From contig NZ_JAUSUK010000002.1 of the NCBI RefSeq assembly GCF_030813515.1, positions 620,001 through 684,000 on the forward strand: a DNA stretch of 64,000 bases, written 5' to 3'. Position 1 is the first letter of the stretch, and each line of letters starts with the position of its first letter. Position numbers and translations under genes: made by a program. Shown here piece after piece: positions 53,449 through 62,859 of the stretch. The notes under the pieces are model-generated. The model worked only from the letters and a program-made list of their open reading frames with translations, was not told where the DNA came from and made no database searches. Source of the DNA: Rhodopseudomonas julia (GTDB lineage: Bacteria > Pseudomonadota > Alphaproteobacteria > Rhizobiales > Afifellaceae).

Positions 53449-53901
53449 TCAGGCTTCGATAAGCTCCTCATCGATTGCGATCTCGCGCATGATGGAGAAG
53501 AGCCGCTCGCCTTGAAGCCGCGCTTCTTCGAAGCCGGTCTTGTCGGCGAGATCTGCAAAGAGGTTCTGGCCTCTGCGAGACCTGCCGATAAAAGCCATCG
53601 ACCAGTTCGGAAAGGCGCGTTCCGGCACGGGAAAGAAAAAGAGCACGTGCACGTCGCTGTGGCGAGGATCGCGCTGGATGCGTTCGAACCCCTTTTCGAT
53701 CGCAGATCTGCGCCCCTCGAGGACTTGCGCAAAGACGCCGGAGTTGAAGATCAACGCTCCGGTGAGTTCGTCTGCGGTATTGTTGATTTGAGAAATTTCT
53801 AAAATGGCCGCTATTTCCCGGCTGACGACATCATCGGAGCCTTCGATGCGGTTGCGGCTGTAATAGACGAGACGATAAAGGTCTTTATTGTCCGCTGTCA
53901 T
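53449..53901 (-). CDS. BLUF domain blue-light photoreceptor
   Basis: 150-residue stand-alone BLUF protein. Key residues of the flavin photocycle are all present: Tyr13 (LVYYSR), Asn41 ([13 protein letters not shown]), Gln59 (GVFAQVLEG), and Trp100/Met102 (NWSMAFIG), matching AppA Tyr21, Asn45, Gln63, Trp104 and Met106. Blue light should change the hydrogen bonding around FAD and pass a signal to a partner. Its start overlaps the stop of the upstream GGDEF-EAL gene by four bases, the obvious partner, and the C-terminal capping helices are present. Confidence 0.93.
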   Translation of the reverse strand: MTADNKDLYRLVYYSRNRIEGSDDVVSREIAAILEISQINNTADELTGALIFNSGVFAQVLEGRRSAIEKGFERIQRDPRHSDVHVLFFFPVPERAFPNWSMAFIGRSRRGQNLFADLADKTGFEEARLQGERLFSIMREIAIDEELIEA

Positions 53902-55577
53902 TCGCTTTCAGCTAAGCCGGCGTTTCCTTCGGATTGATCGGTCCACATGTTGAAGCTTCGCATCGCCTCCTCGGCCAGAAAAGCTCCAATGCGCTCAGGA
54001 GGCAACGGATAGCTGACGAGAAAACCCTGCGCCGCCGTGCAACCGGAAGCGATAATCCGCCGCCATTGTTCCTGCGATTCCACACCTTCTGCAAGAGTCA
54101 TCATGCCGAGGCTTCGCCCGAGTGCGGCGATTGCGCTGACAATTGCATTACAGCTTGAATCTTGAGGATCGGCGCGGACGAAGGACTGATCGATCTTGAT
54201 CTTATCGAAGGGGAAACTGCGCAGATACGACAGCGACGAATAGCCCGTGCCGAAATCATCCATGGAGACACGCACGCCCATCTTGCGGGCGAGATGCAGT
54301 GTCTCCAAAGCCGCCGGATGATCGGCGATGAGGGCGCTCTCCGTGATCTCCAGTTCCAGACGGTGCGCGGGAAGCTCCGAGGACTTAAGGGCCTGTTTGA
54401 GCGTATCGGCGAAGTTGGGCATGCCGATCTGGATGGCCGAGACATTGACGGCAACGGTGAGCGGCTCCTGCCAGCCCGCGGCTTCGTGGCAGGCCGTGCG
54501 CAGAACCCATTCTCCGATCGGGACGATCAACCGCAATTCTTCAGCGATTGGAATAAACTCCGCCGGCGACACGGAACCGCGTGTCGGGTGATTCCAGCGC
54601 AAGAGGGCTTCGAAACCGCTGGTACGGCCTGAAGCGAGATCGCGCTGGGGCTGATAGACCAGCGAGAACTGGCGCAGGCCGAGCGCGCGGCGCAGATCGG
54701 TCTCCAGCTCGCGGCGGGCCTGCATCTGTCGGTCCATTTCCGGCTCGAAGAAGCAATAGCTCCGGCTTCCAGTGCTGCGGCTGCGGCGCAGGGCAAGGTG
54801 GGCGTTCTTCACAACGTCGTTGGGAGAAGTCCCATCGGTCGGCAGAAGCGCAATGCCGATGCTGACGTCGATGTCGATCAAATGCCCGTTGATGAGATAG
54901 GAGCGAGCCAGGAGATCGACGAGACGCTTCGCCAGTCTGTGGGCCGATGCCGGTTGCGGCACCTTTCGCTGCAACACGACGAACTCGTCGCCTCCAAGCC
55001 GGGCGGCGAGATCGTCTTCTCCGAGAGCCGATCGGAGGCGCTCTGCCACCAGCGCGAGAAGCGCGTCGCCGTAGGACTGTCCCAGGGATTCGTTGATGGT
55101 CTTGAAGCGCTCCAGGTCGATGGCGATGACGGCTGCCGTGCCCAAACCCTGCTCGCCAGACGACAGCTCGGTCGTCAGAGCCTCGCGTATGGCAAGTCGG
55201 TTCCCGAGACCCGTGATCGGGTCTGTTCGGGCGATCTTTGCGGCCCTGGCAATCTCCGCCATGCGCTCCGACGTGTCCTGGGCGACGACGAGCCAGCCAT
55301 CCGGGAGCTGTTTGCGCTCCAGCACATAGGTCCGACCATCATCGGCCTCGAATGAGCGACTTTCGCCTGACGCGAGGAGCGCTGAGGCTTCGAGGCGGAT
55401 CCGCTCGCAATTTTGCGGAAAGCTCCGGTCGAAGGCGGAATTGGTGATCGTCAGTCGGCCGTCAAGGTCGAAAACGGCAAGCGCGCAGGGAATGTTGTTC
55501 AGGACGCTCAATGCCAGTTCGCCGCCTTCGCGGTCAGCGGGCCTGGTACAGTCGTCTGATCGTGAAAGGGCGGGCAT
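53898..55577 (-). CDS. GGDEF-EAL cyclic-di-GMP enzyme with PAS-like sensor
   Basis: 559 residues, soluble. A PAS-like domain (about 22-108; LNNIPCALAVFDLDGRLTITN) is followed by an intact GGDEF (residues 195-199, with LTDPITGLGNR-like IARTDPITGLGNR) and an intact EAL domain (EAL at 323-325, then DDFGTGYSSLSYL and AEGVESQEQ). Both diguanylate cyclase and phosphodiesterase activities are possible. No membrane helix. ATG 55577 is preferred; a TTG 32 codons upstream lacks PAS-like sequence. It overlaps the BLUF gene by four bases, so blue light probably tunes its output in a complex rather than a fused chain. Confidence 0.93.
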   Translation of the reverse strand: MPALSRSDDCTRPADREGGELALSVLNNIPCALAVFDLDGRLTITNSAFDRSFPQNCERIRLEASALLASGESRSFEADDGRTYVLERKQLPDGWLVVAQDTSERMAEIARAAKIARTDPITGLGNRLAIREALTTELSSGEQGLGTAAVIAIDLERFKTINESLGQSYGDALLALVAERLRSALGEDDLAARLGGDEFVVLQRKVPQPASAHRLAKRLVDLLARSYLINGHLIDIDVSIGIALLPTDGTSPNDVVKNAHLALRRSRSTGSRSYCFFEPEMDRQMQARRELETDLRRALGLRQFSLVYQPQRDLASGRTSGFEALLRWNHPTRGSVSPAEFIPIAEELRLIVPIGEWVLRTACHEAAGWQEPLTVAVNVSAIQIGMPNFADTLKQALKSSELPAHRLELEITESALIADHPAALETLHLARKMGVRVSMDDFGTGYSSLSYLRSFPFDKIKIDQSFVRADPQDSSCNAIVSAIAALGRSLGMMTLAEGVESQEQWRRIIASGCTAAQGFLVSYPLPPERIGAFLAEEAMRSFNMWTDQSEGNAGLAESE

Positions 55578-55708
55578 GAAGGGGCACGATCCGGAGGGAT
55601 GGAGTTTCTCAGAAAAGGTGTTCCTGCGGGAACGTTGCCTGAAGCTGGAGAGATCAAAATTCGTGTGCTTCAAGGTAAACGAAGTCTGAAACTCCTCCTG
55701 GCCCTTTT

Positions 55709-57472
55709 TTACCGCGGGTCGTTTTCCTGCGCCTGGAATGCCTCTTTGGTGTTTTCTGCGCTTCGTCTTTGCAGGTGGCGAACAGCACTTTCTGGTGTGC
55801 GACCGAAGCGCGTCTGCGGCGGGCGGACGCCGTGGGTGAAAAGTGTTCGGCGGATCGCGGGTGAGGTGCCGGTGATGAAGAGTTCGACACCCGCCTGGTG
55901 CGCCTTGCGCGCCGCCCCGGCGATGGTGTTCGCCGCCGTGGAATCGAGCACCGGCACGGCCGAAAAATCGAGGACGAGCGCCTTGCGCTGATCGGCGATG
56001 CGGTCGAGGACGGCGCCGACGGTCGATGCCGCGCCGAAGAAGAAGGCGCCCGAGATGCGATAGACGACGATGTCGGGATCGGTGACCAAGCTCGGATCGT
56101 AGGGAACGCGCTCGCGGGCGCTGTCGGCCACATCCGGATCGATGAGCGGCGTCTGGTATTCCACGGTGATCGTTTGGGCCATGCGGTTGATGAACAGCAT
56201 GGCGCCGAGTGCGAAGCCGACCACGATACCTTCGGTGAGATCGCGGAAGACGGTGAGAAGAAATGTCGCCAGGAGAACGAGGGCATCGCCGCGGGAAGAT
56301 CTGATCAGCGCCGCGAAAGCGTGCTTTTCAATCATGTTCCAAGCGACGACGACGAGCACACCGGCGAGGGCTGGCAACGGGATATAGGCCGCAAGCGGGG
56401 CCGCCAGCAGCATGAAGAGAAGCAGAAAGACGGAATGCGCCATGCCGGCGATGGGACCGCGCGCGCCGGCGCGGACATTGGTGGCCGTGCGGGCGATCGT
56501 CCCGGTCGCTGGAACGCCGCCGAAGAGCGCGGAGAAGATATTGGCCGTGCCCTGCGCGGCAAGCTCGCAATTGGAGCGGTGGCGGCGCCCCGTCATGCCG
56601 TCTGCGACGACGGCGGAGAGAAGCGATTCGATCGCGCCGAGAAGCGAGAAGGCGAGGGCGCTCGGCAGCACGGCCTGGATTTTCTCGATGGATAGAGGTG
56701 GCAGGGCAGGCATCGGCAGCGTGCGCGGAATGCCGCCGAAGCGGCTGCCGATGGTTTCGACGGGAAGGCCGATGGCGAGTGCCAGAAGCGATGCGATGAC
56801 CACCGCCATGAGCATGCCTGGCCAGCCGGGCCGCCACCGCTTCGCCAGAACGATGATGGCAACCGTCACCACGGCGAGAAGGAGTGCGGCGGGGCTCGCC
56901 GTCGGCACTGCGGCTGCAAGGACTTCGAGCTTGTCGAGGATCGGTCCGGGCTCCGGGCCGGCGAGCGTGAGGCCCAGAAAATCCTTCAACTGGCTCGTGA
57001 AGATGATGATGCCGATGCCGGCGGTGAATCCGACCGTGACCGGATAGGGAATGAACTTGATGTAAGTGCCCAGGCGCAGAAAACCGGCGATGACGAGGAA
57101 GATGCCGGAAATGAGCGTGGCCAGAAGGAGCCCGTCGATGCCGTGCAGTTGCACCGTCGTGGCGACGAGAACGATGAAGGCTCCGGCCGGGCCGCCGATC
57201 TGAAAGCGGCTGCCGCCGAGCATCGAAATGAGGAAGCCCCCGACGATCGCCGTGTAGAGCCCGCGATCGGGCGTGACACCGCAGGCAATGGCAATCGCCA
57301 TAGAGAGGGGGAGGGCGACGATCGCGACAGTCAAGCCGGCGATGAGATCGCTCTTGAATGCCGTGAGCCCGTAACCTTCACGCAGCACCGTGATGAGCTT
57401 CGGCGTGAACAATTCGGCGAAACTCGGCTCGGCGAAATCGACGGGAATGCGCTTGTCGGCGTTTATGGTCAT
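55709..57472 (-). CDS. SulP family anion transporter with STAS domain
   Basis: 587 residues: about 10-12 transmembrane helices of the SulP fold (DLIAGLTVAIVALPLSMAIA, the GLYTAIVGGFLISMLGGSRF signature, PGPILDKLE loop) and a C-terminal STAS domain (ALVLDFSAVPVLDSTAANTI). SulP proteins carry sulfate, bicarbonate or related anions; substrate not decidable here. ATG 57472 gives a normal start; a longer in-frame reading adds 19 unlike residues. Located between the GGDEF-EAL gene and kdsD with no shared regulation visible. Confidence 0.9.
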   Translation of the reverse strand: MTINADKRIPVDFAEPSFAELFTPKLITVLREGYGLTAFKSDLIAGLTVAIVALPLSMAIAIACGVTPDRGLYTAIVGGFLISMLGGSRFQIGGPAGAFIVLVATTVQLHGIDGLLLATLISGIFLVIAGFLRLGTYIKFIPYPVTVGFTAGIGIIIFTSQLKDFLGLTLAGPEPGPILDKLEVLAAAVPTASPAALLLAVVTVAIIVLAKRWRPGWPGMLMAVVIASLLALAIGLPVETIGSRFGGIPRTLPMPALPPLSIEKIQAVLPSALAFSLLGAIESLLSAVVADGMTGRRHRSNCELAAQGTANIFSALFGGVPATGTIARTATNVRAGARGPIAGMAHSVFLLLFMLLAAPLAAYIPLPALAGVLVVVAWNMIEKHAFAALIRSSRGDALVLLATFLLTVFRDLTEGIVVGFALGAMLFINRMAQTITVEYQTPLIDPDVADSARERVPYDPSLVTDPDIVVYRISGAFFFGAASTVGAVLDRIADQRKALVLDFSAVPVLDSTAANTIAGAARKAHQAGVELFITGTSPAIRRTLFTHGVRPPQTRFGRTPESAVRHLQRRSAENTKEAFQAQENDPR

Positions 57473-57780
57473 GGAACGTGGCTTGTGAAAGTGCCTTGCA
57501 TACGCCCCTGGGCAGCCGCCGCAATCCAATTTTCGTCGGAGCCCAATTTGGTCGGAGACTGTTCCCTCACGCGGAACGGGGCGTTGCGACGGTCAGTGAA
57601 CTGGTGGCGCAAGAGGGCGTATCAGGCGAGAACCCTCAAGCGCGAGCCTGATGCCGCGACGGCCGAGGCGCCCTCAATCCGGGTCGTTCGCCGCGGTTTG
57701 CAGGGCCGCTCTGCATGCCCTTGCCATTGACCCGCTCAATGCCGCGCAATAGAGCGGCGAAAAGGATCGGCGGAGTACCT
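57473..57780. other. gap between divergent sulP and kdsD genes
   Basis: No gene seen. A 7-bp inverted repeat (ATCAGGC / GCCTGAT, near 57618-57651) and a kdsD promoter candidate (TTGACC at 57727-57732, 17 bases, TAGAGC) are the only features noted; neither is strong. Confidence 0.4.
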
Positions 57781-58773
57781 ATGCTGAAGCTCTCAGCCAC
57801 CTCCCACGACGCGCTCGATGCCTCGATCAAGAAGACGATCGAAATCGCAGCCGCAGGTCTCGGCGAGGTGCAGAACCAGATTTCCGAGGGGCCGCTCGGC
57901 GACCAGATCGAAAGCGCGGTGCGCTTGATCTTGTCTCTGAAAGGCCGTGTCATGGTGGCCGGTATCGGCAAGAGCGGCCATATCGGTCGCAAGATCGCGG
58001 CGACCCTCGCCTCGACCGGAACGCCCGCCTATTTCGTTCATCCGACCGAGGCAAGCCACGGCGATCTCGGGATGATCACCCGCGAAGATGCGATCCTGGG
58101 CCTTTCCTGGTCGGGAGAGACTTCGGAATTTGCGAGCCTTCTTGCGTATTCCGAACGCTTCTCCGTGCCTTTGATCGCGCTCACCTCCGGCGGGAATTCG
58201 ACGCTTGCGAAGGCGGCGACGATCCCGATCGTCCTGCCGAAGGTGACGGAGGCCTGCCCGCACGGGCTCGCGCCGACGACCTCCACGCTCATCCAGCTTG
58301 CCGTCGGCGACGCCATCGCCATGGCGCTCCTGGAGGCACGCTCTTTCGGCGCGCAGGACTTCAAAGTGTTTCATCCCGGCGGGCAAATCGGGGCGCAATT
58401 GCGCCAGGTCGCGGAAATCATGCATGGCGAGGAGAGCCTGCCCCTGTGCGGCCTCGGCTCCGGCATGGGCGATGCGATCCTGACCATCACCGAAAAGGGC
58501 TTCGGTACGGTCGGCATCGTCGATGAGGCTGGCAAGCTCGTCGGCATCATCACCGATGGTGATATCCGCCGTCACATGGCCGACAGGCTCGTCGACAAGA
58601 AGGTCGAGGAGGTGATGACGCGCACGCCGAAGACGGTCGCGGCGGACGCTCTCCTGGCGACTGCCATGCGCGAGATGGAAGGCAAGAAGATCAACGTGCT
58701 TTTCGTCGTCGACGAGGGCCGGCCGATCGGCATCGTGCATATGCTCGATCTTCTGCGGGCGGGGGTCGCCTGA
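57781..58773 (+). CDS. kdsD: arabinose-5-phosphate isomerase KdsD
   Basis: Isomerises ribulose-5-phosphate to arabinose-5-phosphate for Kdo, the sugar linking lipid A to core. 330 residues: SIS domain with GIGKSGHIGRKIAATLASTGTPA and HGDLGMITREDAILGLSWSGET (Ser-rich sugar-phosphate site), then two CBS domains (GIITDGDIRRHMAD). The KpsF/GutQ length fits. ATG 57781 has GGCGGAG upstream; longer in-frame reading is unsupported. Fits the LPS theme of the window (lpt genes, opgGH). Confidence 0.95.
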   Translation: MLKLSATSHDALDASIKKTIEIAAAGLGEVQNQISEGPLGDQIESAVRLILSLKGRVMVAGIGKSGHIGRKIAATLASTGTPAYFVHPTEASHGDLGMITREDAILGLSWSGETSEFASLLAYSERFSVPLIALTSGGNSTLAKAATIPIVLPKVTEACPHGLAPTTSTLIQLAVGDAIAMALLEARSFGAQDFKVFHPGGQIGAQLRQVAEIMHGEESLPLCGLGSGMGDAILTITEKGFGTVGIVDEAGKLVGIITDGDIRRHMADRLVDKKVEEVMTRTPKTVAADALLATAMREMEGKKINVLFVVDEGRPIGIVHMLDLLRAGVA

Positions 58774-58812
58774 GCTCACATGAGAGCTGTCACCTGCTCC
58801 AAGGCCCGCTGA

Positions 58813-60606
58813 TCAGCCCTCGAGCGGCCAGATCAGCGGAATGGTGAGGATGCTGGCGAGGCCGACGATAATGTTCATCGGCAGGCCGATCTTGACGAAA
58901 TCCGTGAAGCGATATCCGCCGGCGACGTAGACGAGCGTGTTGGTCTGGTAGCCGATCGGCGTGGCGAAACTCGCGCTCGCGCCGAACATGACGGCAACCG
59001 CAAACGGGCGAGGGTCAAGCCCGAGCTGCGCTGCGAGGCCGATGGCGATTGGGGTGATAACGACCGCCACCGCGTTGTTGGTCACCATCTCTGTCAGGAT
59101 CGAGGTGAGTGCATAGACGGCCGCCAACAGGACGATTGGCGGCAGCACCTGCAAATAGGGCAGCGTCGTATCGATGATGAGCTTGATGGCGCCCGACCTG
59201 TCGATGCCTTCGCCGACCGCGAGCATGCCGAAAATGAGGATGAGAATGCGCCCGTCGATGGCGCCGAAGGCTTCGTCGGGATCGATGCAGCGGCTGAGGA
59301 GGACGGCCGCGACGCCGAGGATGGCGAGGCCGGCGATCGGCATCAGATCGAAGGCCGCGGCGGCGACCACGAGGGCAAGGACAAGCCCTGCCACAGGCGC
59401 CTTTGTGCGCCGATAGGGGCGGGCCTCCGGCTGATCGATGTTGAAGATCCCGCCCTCTCTGACGAGCTCCGCAAGACCCTTGGTGTTGCCTTCAAGAAGC
59501 AGCGCGTCGCCCGGCTGGAGCGCGACCGCGTTGAGATTGTGGCCGAGCCAGCGGCGGTGGCGGCTGACGGCGAGAGCCGATACGCCATAGCGGCTGCGCA
59601 AAGCGAGATCGGGAATACGCAGGCCGGCATATTGGGAATCCGGCGAAATCAGCGCTTCGACCAGTTCCGGCGGCTTGCCTTCTTCGTCCGGCTTGGGCGG
59701 TTCGCTCGTTCCCATGCGGATGCCGGAGGTCTGGCGAATGCCGAGGAGTTCGCTGAGGGAGGCGCTGACGGCGACACGGTCCCCCTCCTGCAACGGTTCT
59801 TTTTGCAGGTTGCGACGCAGGACCCGGCCGCCGCGACGGATCGCGAGCAACGCCACGCCAGGTTCGTTGAGGCTCGCGATCTCGCCAAGCGTCCGACCGA
59901 TCAGCGAGGAGTCTTTCGGAATGCTGAAGTCGCTGATGAAGGCTGCACCCTCCTGCGCGCCCATCACGTCGCCGAAGGTCGGACGTTCCGGCAGAAACCG
60001 TTGGGTCACGAAGAGATAGAAGCTGCCGACGGCGGCGACGACGAGCCCGACCGGGGCGAGCGAAAAGATGGTGAAGGGTTCAAGGCCCAGATCGCGTGCC
60101 ACACCATCGACCAGAATGTTGGTGGAGGTGCCGATGAGCGTGCAGGTGCCGCCGAGAATGGCCGCGTAGGAGAGGGGTATGAGGAGCTTCGAGGGAAGCG
60201 AGCCGACGGAGCGAGCGAGCCCCATCACGACGGGGATCAAGACCATCACCACGGGGGTGTTGTTCAGGAAAGCCGAGGCGGCGATCGTTGCGCCCAGAAC
60301 GCCCACGATCGCGTAAACCGGTCGCCGTGTCGCCCGGCTCAGAATGAAGCGGGACATGGCATCGAGCGCACCGGTGCGAACGAGCGCTCCGGAAAGAACG
60401 AACATCGCCCCGATGGTGATTGGAGCCGGATTGGCAAAAACGCTCAAGACCGTCTTCGTGTCGAGGATGCCGAGAGCGAGAAACGTGGCGGCGCCGAGGG
60501 TTGCGACCACTTCCGGAGAAAACCGCTCCCACATGAAGAAGACGAACATCATCGCCAGGATCGCGAGAGCGATGACGGCCTGATTGGCGTGCAGAAACTC
60601 CATCAT
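58813..60606 (-). CDS. SLC13/DASS family permease with two RCK_C domains
   Basis: About 597 residues: N-terminal membrane block (HANQAVIALAILAMMFVFF onward), two central RCK_C/TrkA-C nucleotide-type domains (ISDFSIPKDSSLIGRTLGEIA and GLRIPDLALRSRYGVSALAVSRHR regions), and a C-terminal membrane block with the SLC13 motif LTEMVTNNAVAVVITPIAIGLA. Such carriers move sulfate, dicarboxylates or other anions; the substrate is unknown. Two adjacent ATG codons (60606, 60603) are both possible. Convergent with kdsD. Confidence 0.87.
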   Translation of the reverse strand: MMEFLHANQAVIALAILAMMFVFFMWERFSPEVVATLGAATFLALGILDTKTVLSVFANPAPITIGAMFVLSGALVRTGALDAMSRFILSRATRRPVYAIVGVLGATIAASAFLNNTPVVMVLIPVVMGLARSVGSLPSKLLIPLSYAAILGGTCTLIGTSTNILVDGVARDLGLEPFTIFSLAPVGLVVAAVGSFYLFVTQRFLPERPTFGDVMGAQEGAAFISDFSIPKDSSLIGRTLGEIASLNEPGVALLAIRRGGRVLRRNLQKEPLQEGDRVAVSASLSELLGIRQTSGIRMGTSEPPKPDEEGKPPELVEALISPDSQYAGLRIPDLALRSRYGVSALAVSRHRRWLGHNLNAVALQPGDALLLEGNTKGLAELVREGGIFNIDQPEARPYRRTKAPVAGLVLALVVAAAAFDLMPIAGLAILGVAAVLLSRCIDPDEAFGAIDGRILILIFGMLAVGEGIDRSGAIKLIIDTTLPYLQVLPPIVLLAAVYALTSILTEMVTNNAVAVVITPIAIGLAAQLGLDPRPFAVAVMFGASASFATPIGYQTNTLVYVAGGYRFTDFVKIGLPMNIIVGLASILTIPLIWPLEG

Positions 60607-60702
60607 GATCGAGCACGCGATCTCAGATCGCATGGATCGGCAGGGCCCATATGACCCGGCACGGATGGCACCTTCATGGGATGGTCCGGTATCAGGGTGA
60701 GG

Positions 60703-62859
60703 TCAGGCTGCTTCTTCGCGCGAGCGACTTGCCGCTGCGAGCTTCGCCAGCCGCTCCATCTCTGTCGGATGCGCGGCGACGGCGAGGCGCTCTTGCGGGT
60801 CGAGCCAGGCGAGTGCTTCGGACAGATTTGTGGCATCCGAGATCTTCTTGGCGGCGCTCAGGAGGAAGCGGTCGACCTGACCGCGGTCCTTGGGGGCCGG
60901 GGGCGTCAACCATGCGACATAGGCCTGACGCAGATCGGTCGATTGCGCGATCGCGGCCAGCGGGTCGTCACCGAGATCGGGCTTTTCGGAAAGAATGGCG
61001 TCGCGCGCGCAGGCGATCTCGGGCCGCTCGACCTCTTCCGGAATGAGGAGAAGCTTCATTTCGCGAAGGGCGTTGCCGATATCCTCACTGGCACTCCAGC
61101 GCGACAAAAGCGGCGAGAAGACGAGGCCGATGACGATCGGCGACAGCCAGGCGAGGATGGCAGGCGAGACGAAAATCGCGGCGGCGGTGAGGAAGATGCC
61201 GAAGAGAACATGGGTGCGGTGCGTCGCCCAGAGCGCCGACCAGGCCTCGGCATTGCCGCCTTTGCGGCTTTGCGGCGCCCAGCCGGAATCCTTGCGCCGC
61301 AAGATGTCCCAGACATGCCGGCTCTGCAGGAGCATCATGATCGGCGCGTAAAGGGTGGAGGCGGCGATTTCGAGGAGCATGCTAAGCGTGACCGCCGCAG
61401 CGCCGCCATGGGCGCGCCGCAGGCGCCGGGAGAAAATCACACGCAGCGTACCGAAGATTTTGGGAATGAACAAAATCACGAGCGTGAAGACGAACAGCGT
61501 CAACATGCGCTCCGAATCGAAGACCGGCCAGTTCGGAAACAGCTGATGATCGTCGCCGAAATAGACCGGCGTCACGAGCTTCGCCTGCACGGCGAGGACC
61601 AGGCCGACAAGGATCAGGAGCAGCCACAAGGGCGAGGAGAGGTAGCTCATGATGCCGATAAAGAAGTGCAGCCGAGAGGGTGCGGCAAGGCCCTTGGCGC
61701 CGATCACTTTGGAATGCTGCAGATTTCCCTGCGCCCAGCGCCGGTCGCGTACGGCTGTCGCCAAGAGAGAAGGCGGGCTCTCCTCCCACGAATCCACGAG
61801 GTCGGTCGCCATCTCGACCTTGTAGCCGGCACGGCGCAGAAGCGCCGCCTCGACGAAATCGTGGCTCAGAATATGACCACCGAAGGGCGGGTCGCCCGGC
61901 AGAGGCGGGAGGCCGCAAGCCTTGGCGAAAGCCCGGGTGCGGATGATCGCATTGTGGCCCCAGTAATTGCCGTCGGAGCCCTGCCACGCCGCCATGCCGC
62001 CGGCGACGACCGGGCCATAGACCGCTCCGGCGAATTGCTGCATCCGCGCGAAGAACGAGTTTCCGTCGAAGAGCCGCGGTACGCTCTGGAAGAGGGCGAG
62101 ATTGGGATCCTCCTCCATGCGCGCCACCATGCGCAGGACGGTGTCCGCCCGCATCAGGCTGTCGGCATCGAGGACGAGCATGAAATCGTAGCGTCCGCCC
62201 CAATTGGCGACGAACTGCTCGATGTTGCCGGCCTTCTTGGCCGAGTTGATCGCGCGTCTGCGATACCAGACCGGCAAGGTGCCGGCGAGCGCGTCGGTCA
62301 GCCGGTGCATGGCCAGCGTCTCGCGCACCAGGGATTCGGCGCGGTTGGAATCCGATAAGACGACGATTTCGAAGGCGTGCGCCTGGCCTGCGCGCGCAAT
62401 GTCCTCGGCCATCGCCTGCAGGCTGGCGGCGACCATGTCGGCATCTTCGTTATAGACCGGCATGACGATCGCGGTGCGACTGGAGAGCGGGCGCTGCGGG
62501 ACCGGCGGGGTCGGCTTCTGGCGTGGGGCCAGGAGCCCGGCGACGGCAAAGCTCGTCGACATCGCGATCCAGGAATAGGTGATGGCGAAGAGGATCGTCA
62601 TGATCCCCTCAAGGATGGTGACGCCGCCAGCCGAGACGACGGCGATCATCTCGTGCACGCCGTAGTAAATCAGGCCGCCCGCGGTCAGGATCGCAATCAG
62701 CCGCGCATAACGTGCCGCGGCAGGATTGCTGCGCGGCAAAGCATCGACCGGCTCCTTCGAAAAGTCTTGCTGCGGCATCGCCAGCGGATGCTGCGGCGGC
62801 ATCGGCCCGAAGGGCCGCAAGACCCGCTCGTCAGGATGGTCGTGCTTCTGCTCGCTCAT
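60703..62859 (-). CDS. opgH: glucans biosynthesis glucosyltransferase OpgH (MdoH)
   Basis: 718-residue membrane glycosyltransferase of family GT2 that makes the beta-1,2 backbone of osmoregulated periplasmic glucans. Pro/Asp-rich N-terminus, two helices (about 50-110), a cytosolic catalytic domain with IVVLSDSNRAESLVR, DFMLVLDADSLM and the RRWAQGNLQHSK box, and several C-terminal helices. Starts at ATG 62859 overlapping the opgG stop by four bases; opgG-opgH is the standard pair. Confidence 0.92.
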   Translation of the reverse strand: MSEQKHDHPDERVLRPFGPMPPQHPLAMPQQDFSKEPVDALPRSNPAAARYARLIAILTAGGLIYYGVHEMIAVVSAGGVTILEGIMTILFAITYSWIAMSTSFAVAGLLAPRQKPTPPVPQRPLSSRTAIVMPVYNEDADMVAASLQAMAEDIARAGQAHAFEIVVLSDSNRAESLVRETLAMHRLTDALAGTLPVWYRRRAINSAKKAGNIEQFVANWGGRYDFMLVLDADSLMRADTVLRMVARMEEDPNLALFQSVPRLFDGNSFFARMQQFAGAVYGPVVAGGMAAWQGSDGNYWGHNAIIRTRAFAKACGLPPLPGDPPFGGHILSHDFVEAALLRRAGYKVEMATDLVDSWEESPPSLLATAVRDRRWAQGNLQHSKVIGAKGLAAPSRLHFFIGIMSYLSSPLWLLLILVGLVLAVQAKLVTPVYFGDDHQLFPNWPVFDSERMLTLFVFTLVILFIPKIFGTLRVIFSRRLRRAHGGAAAVTLSMLLEIAASTLYAPIMMLLQSRHVWDILRRKDSGWAPQSRKGGNAEAWSALWATHRTHVLFGIFLTAAAIFVSPAILAWLSPIVIGLVFSPLLSRWSASEDIGNALREMKLLLIPEEVERPEIACARDAILSEKPDLGDDPLAAIAQSTDLRQAYVAWLTPPAPKDRGQVDRFLLSAAKKISDATNLSEALAWLDPQERLAVAAHPTEMERLAKLAAASRSREEAA

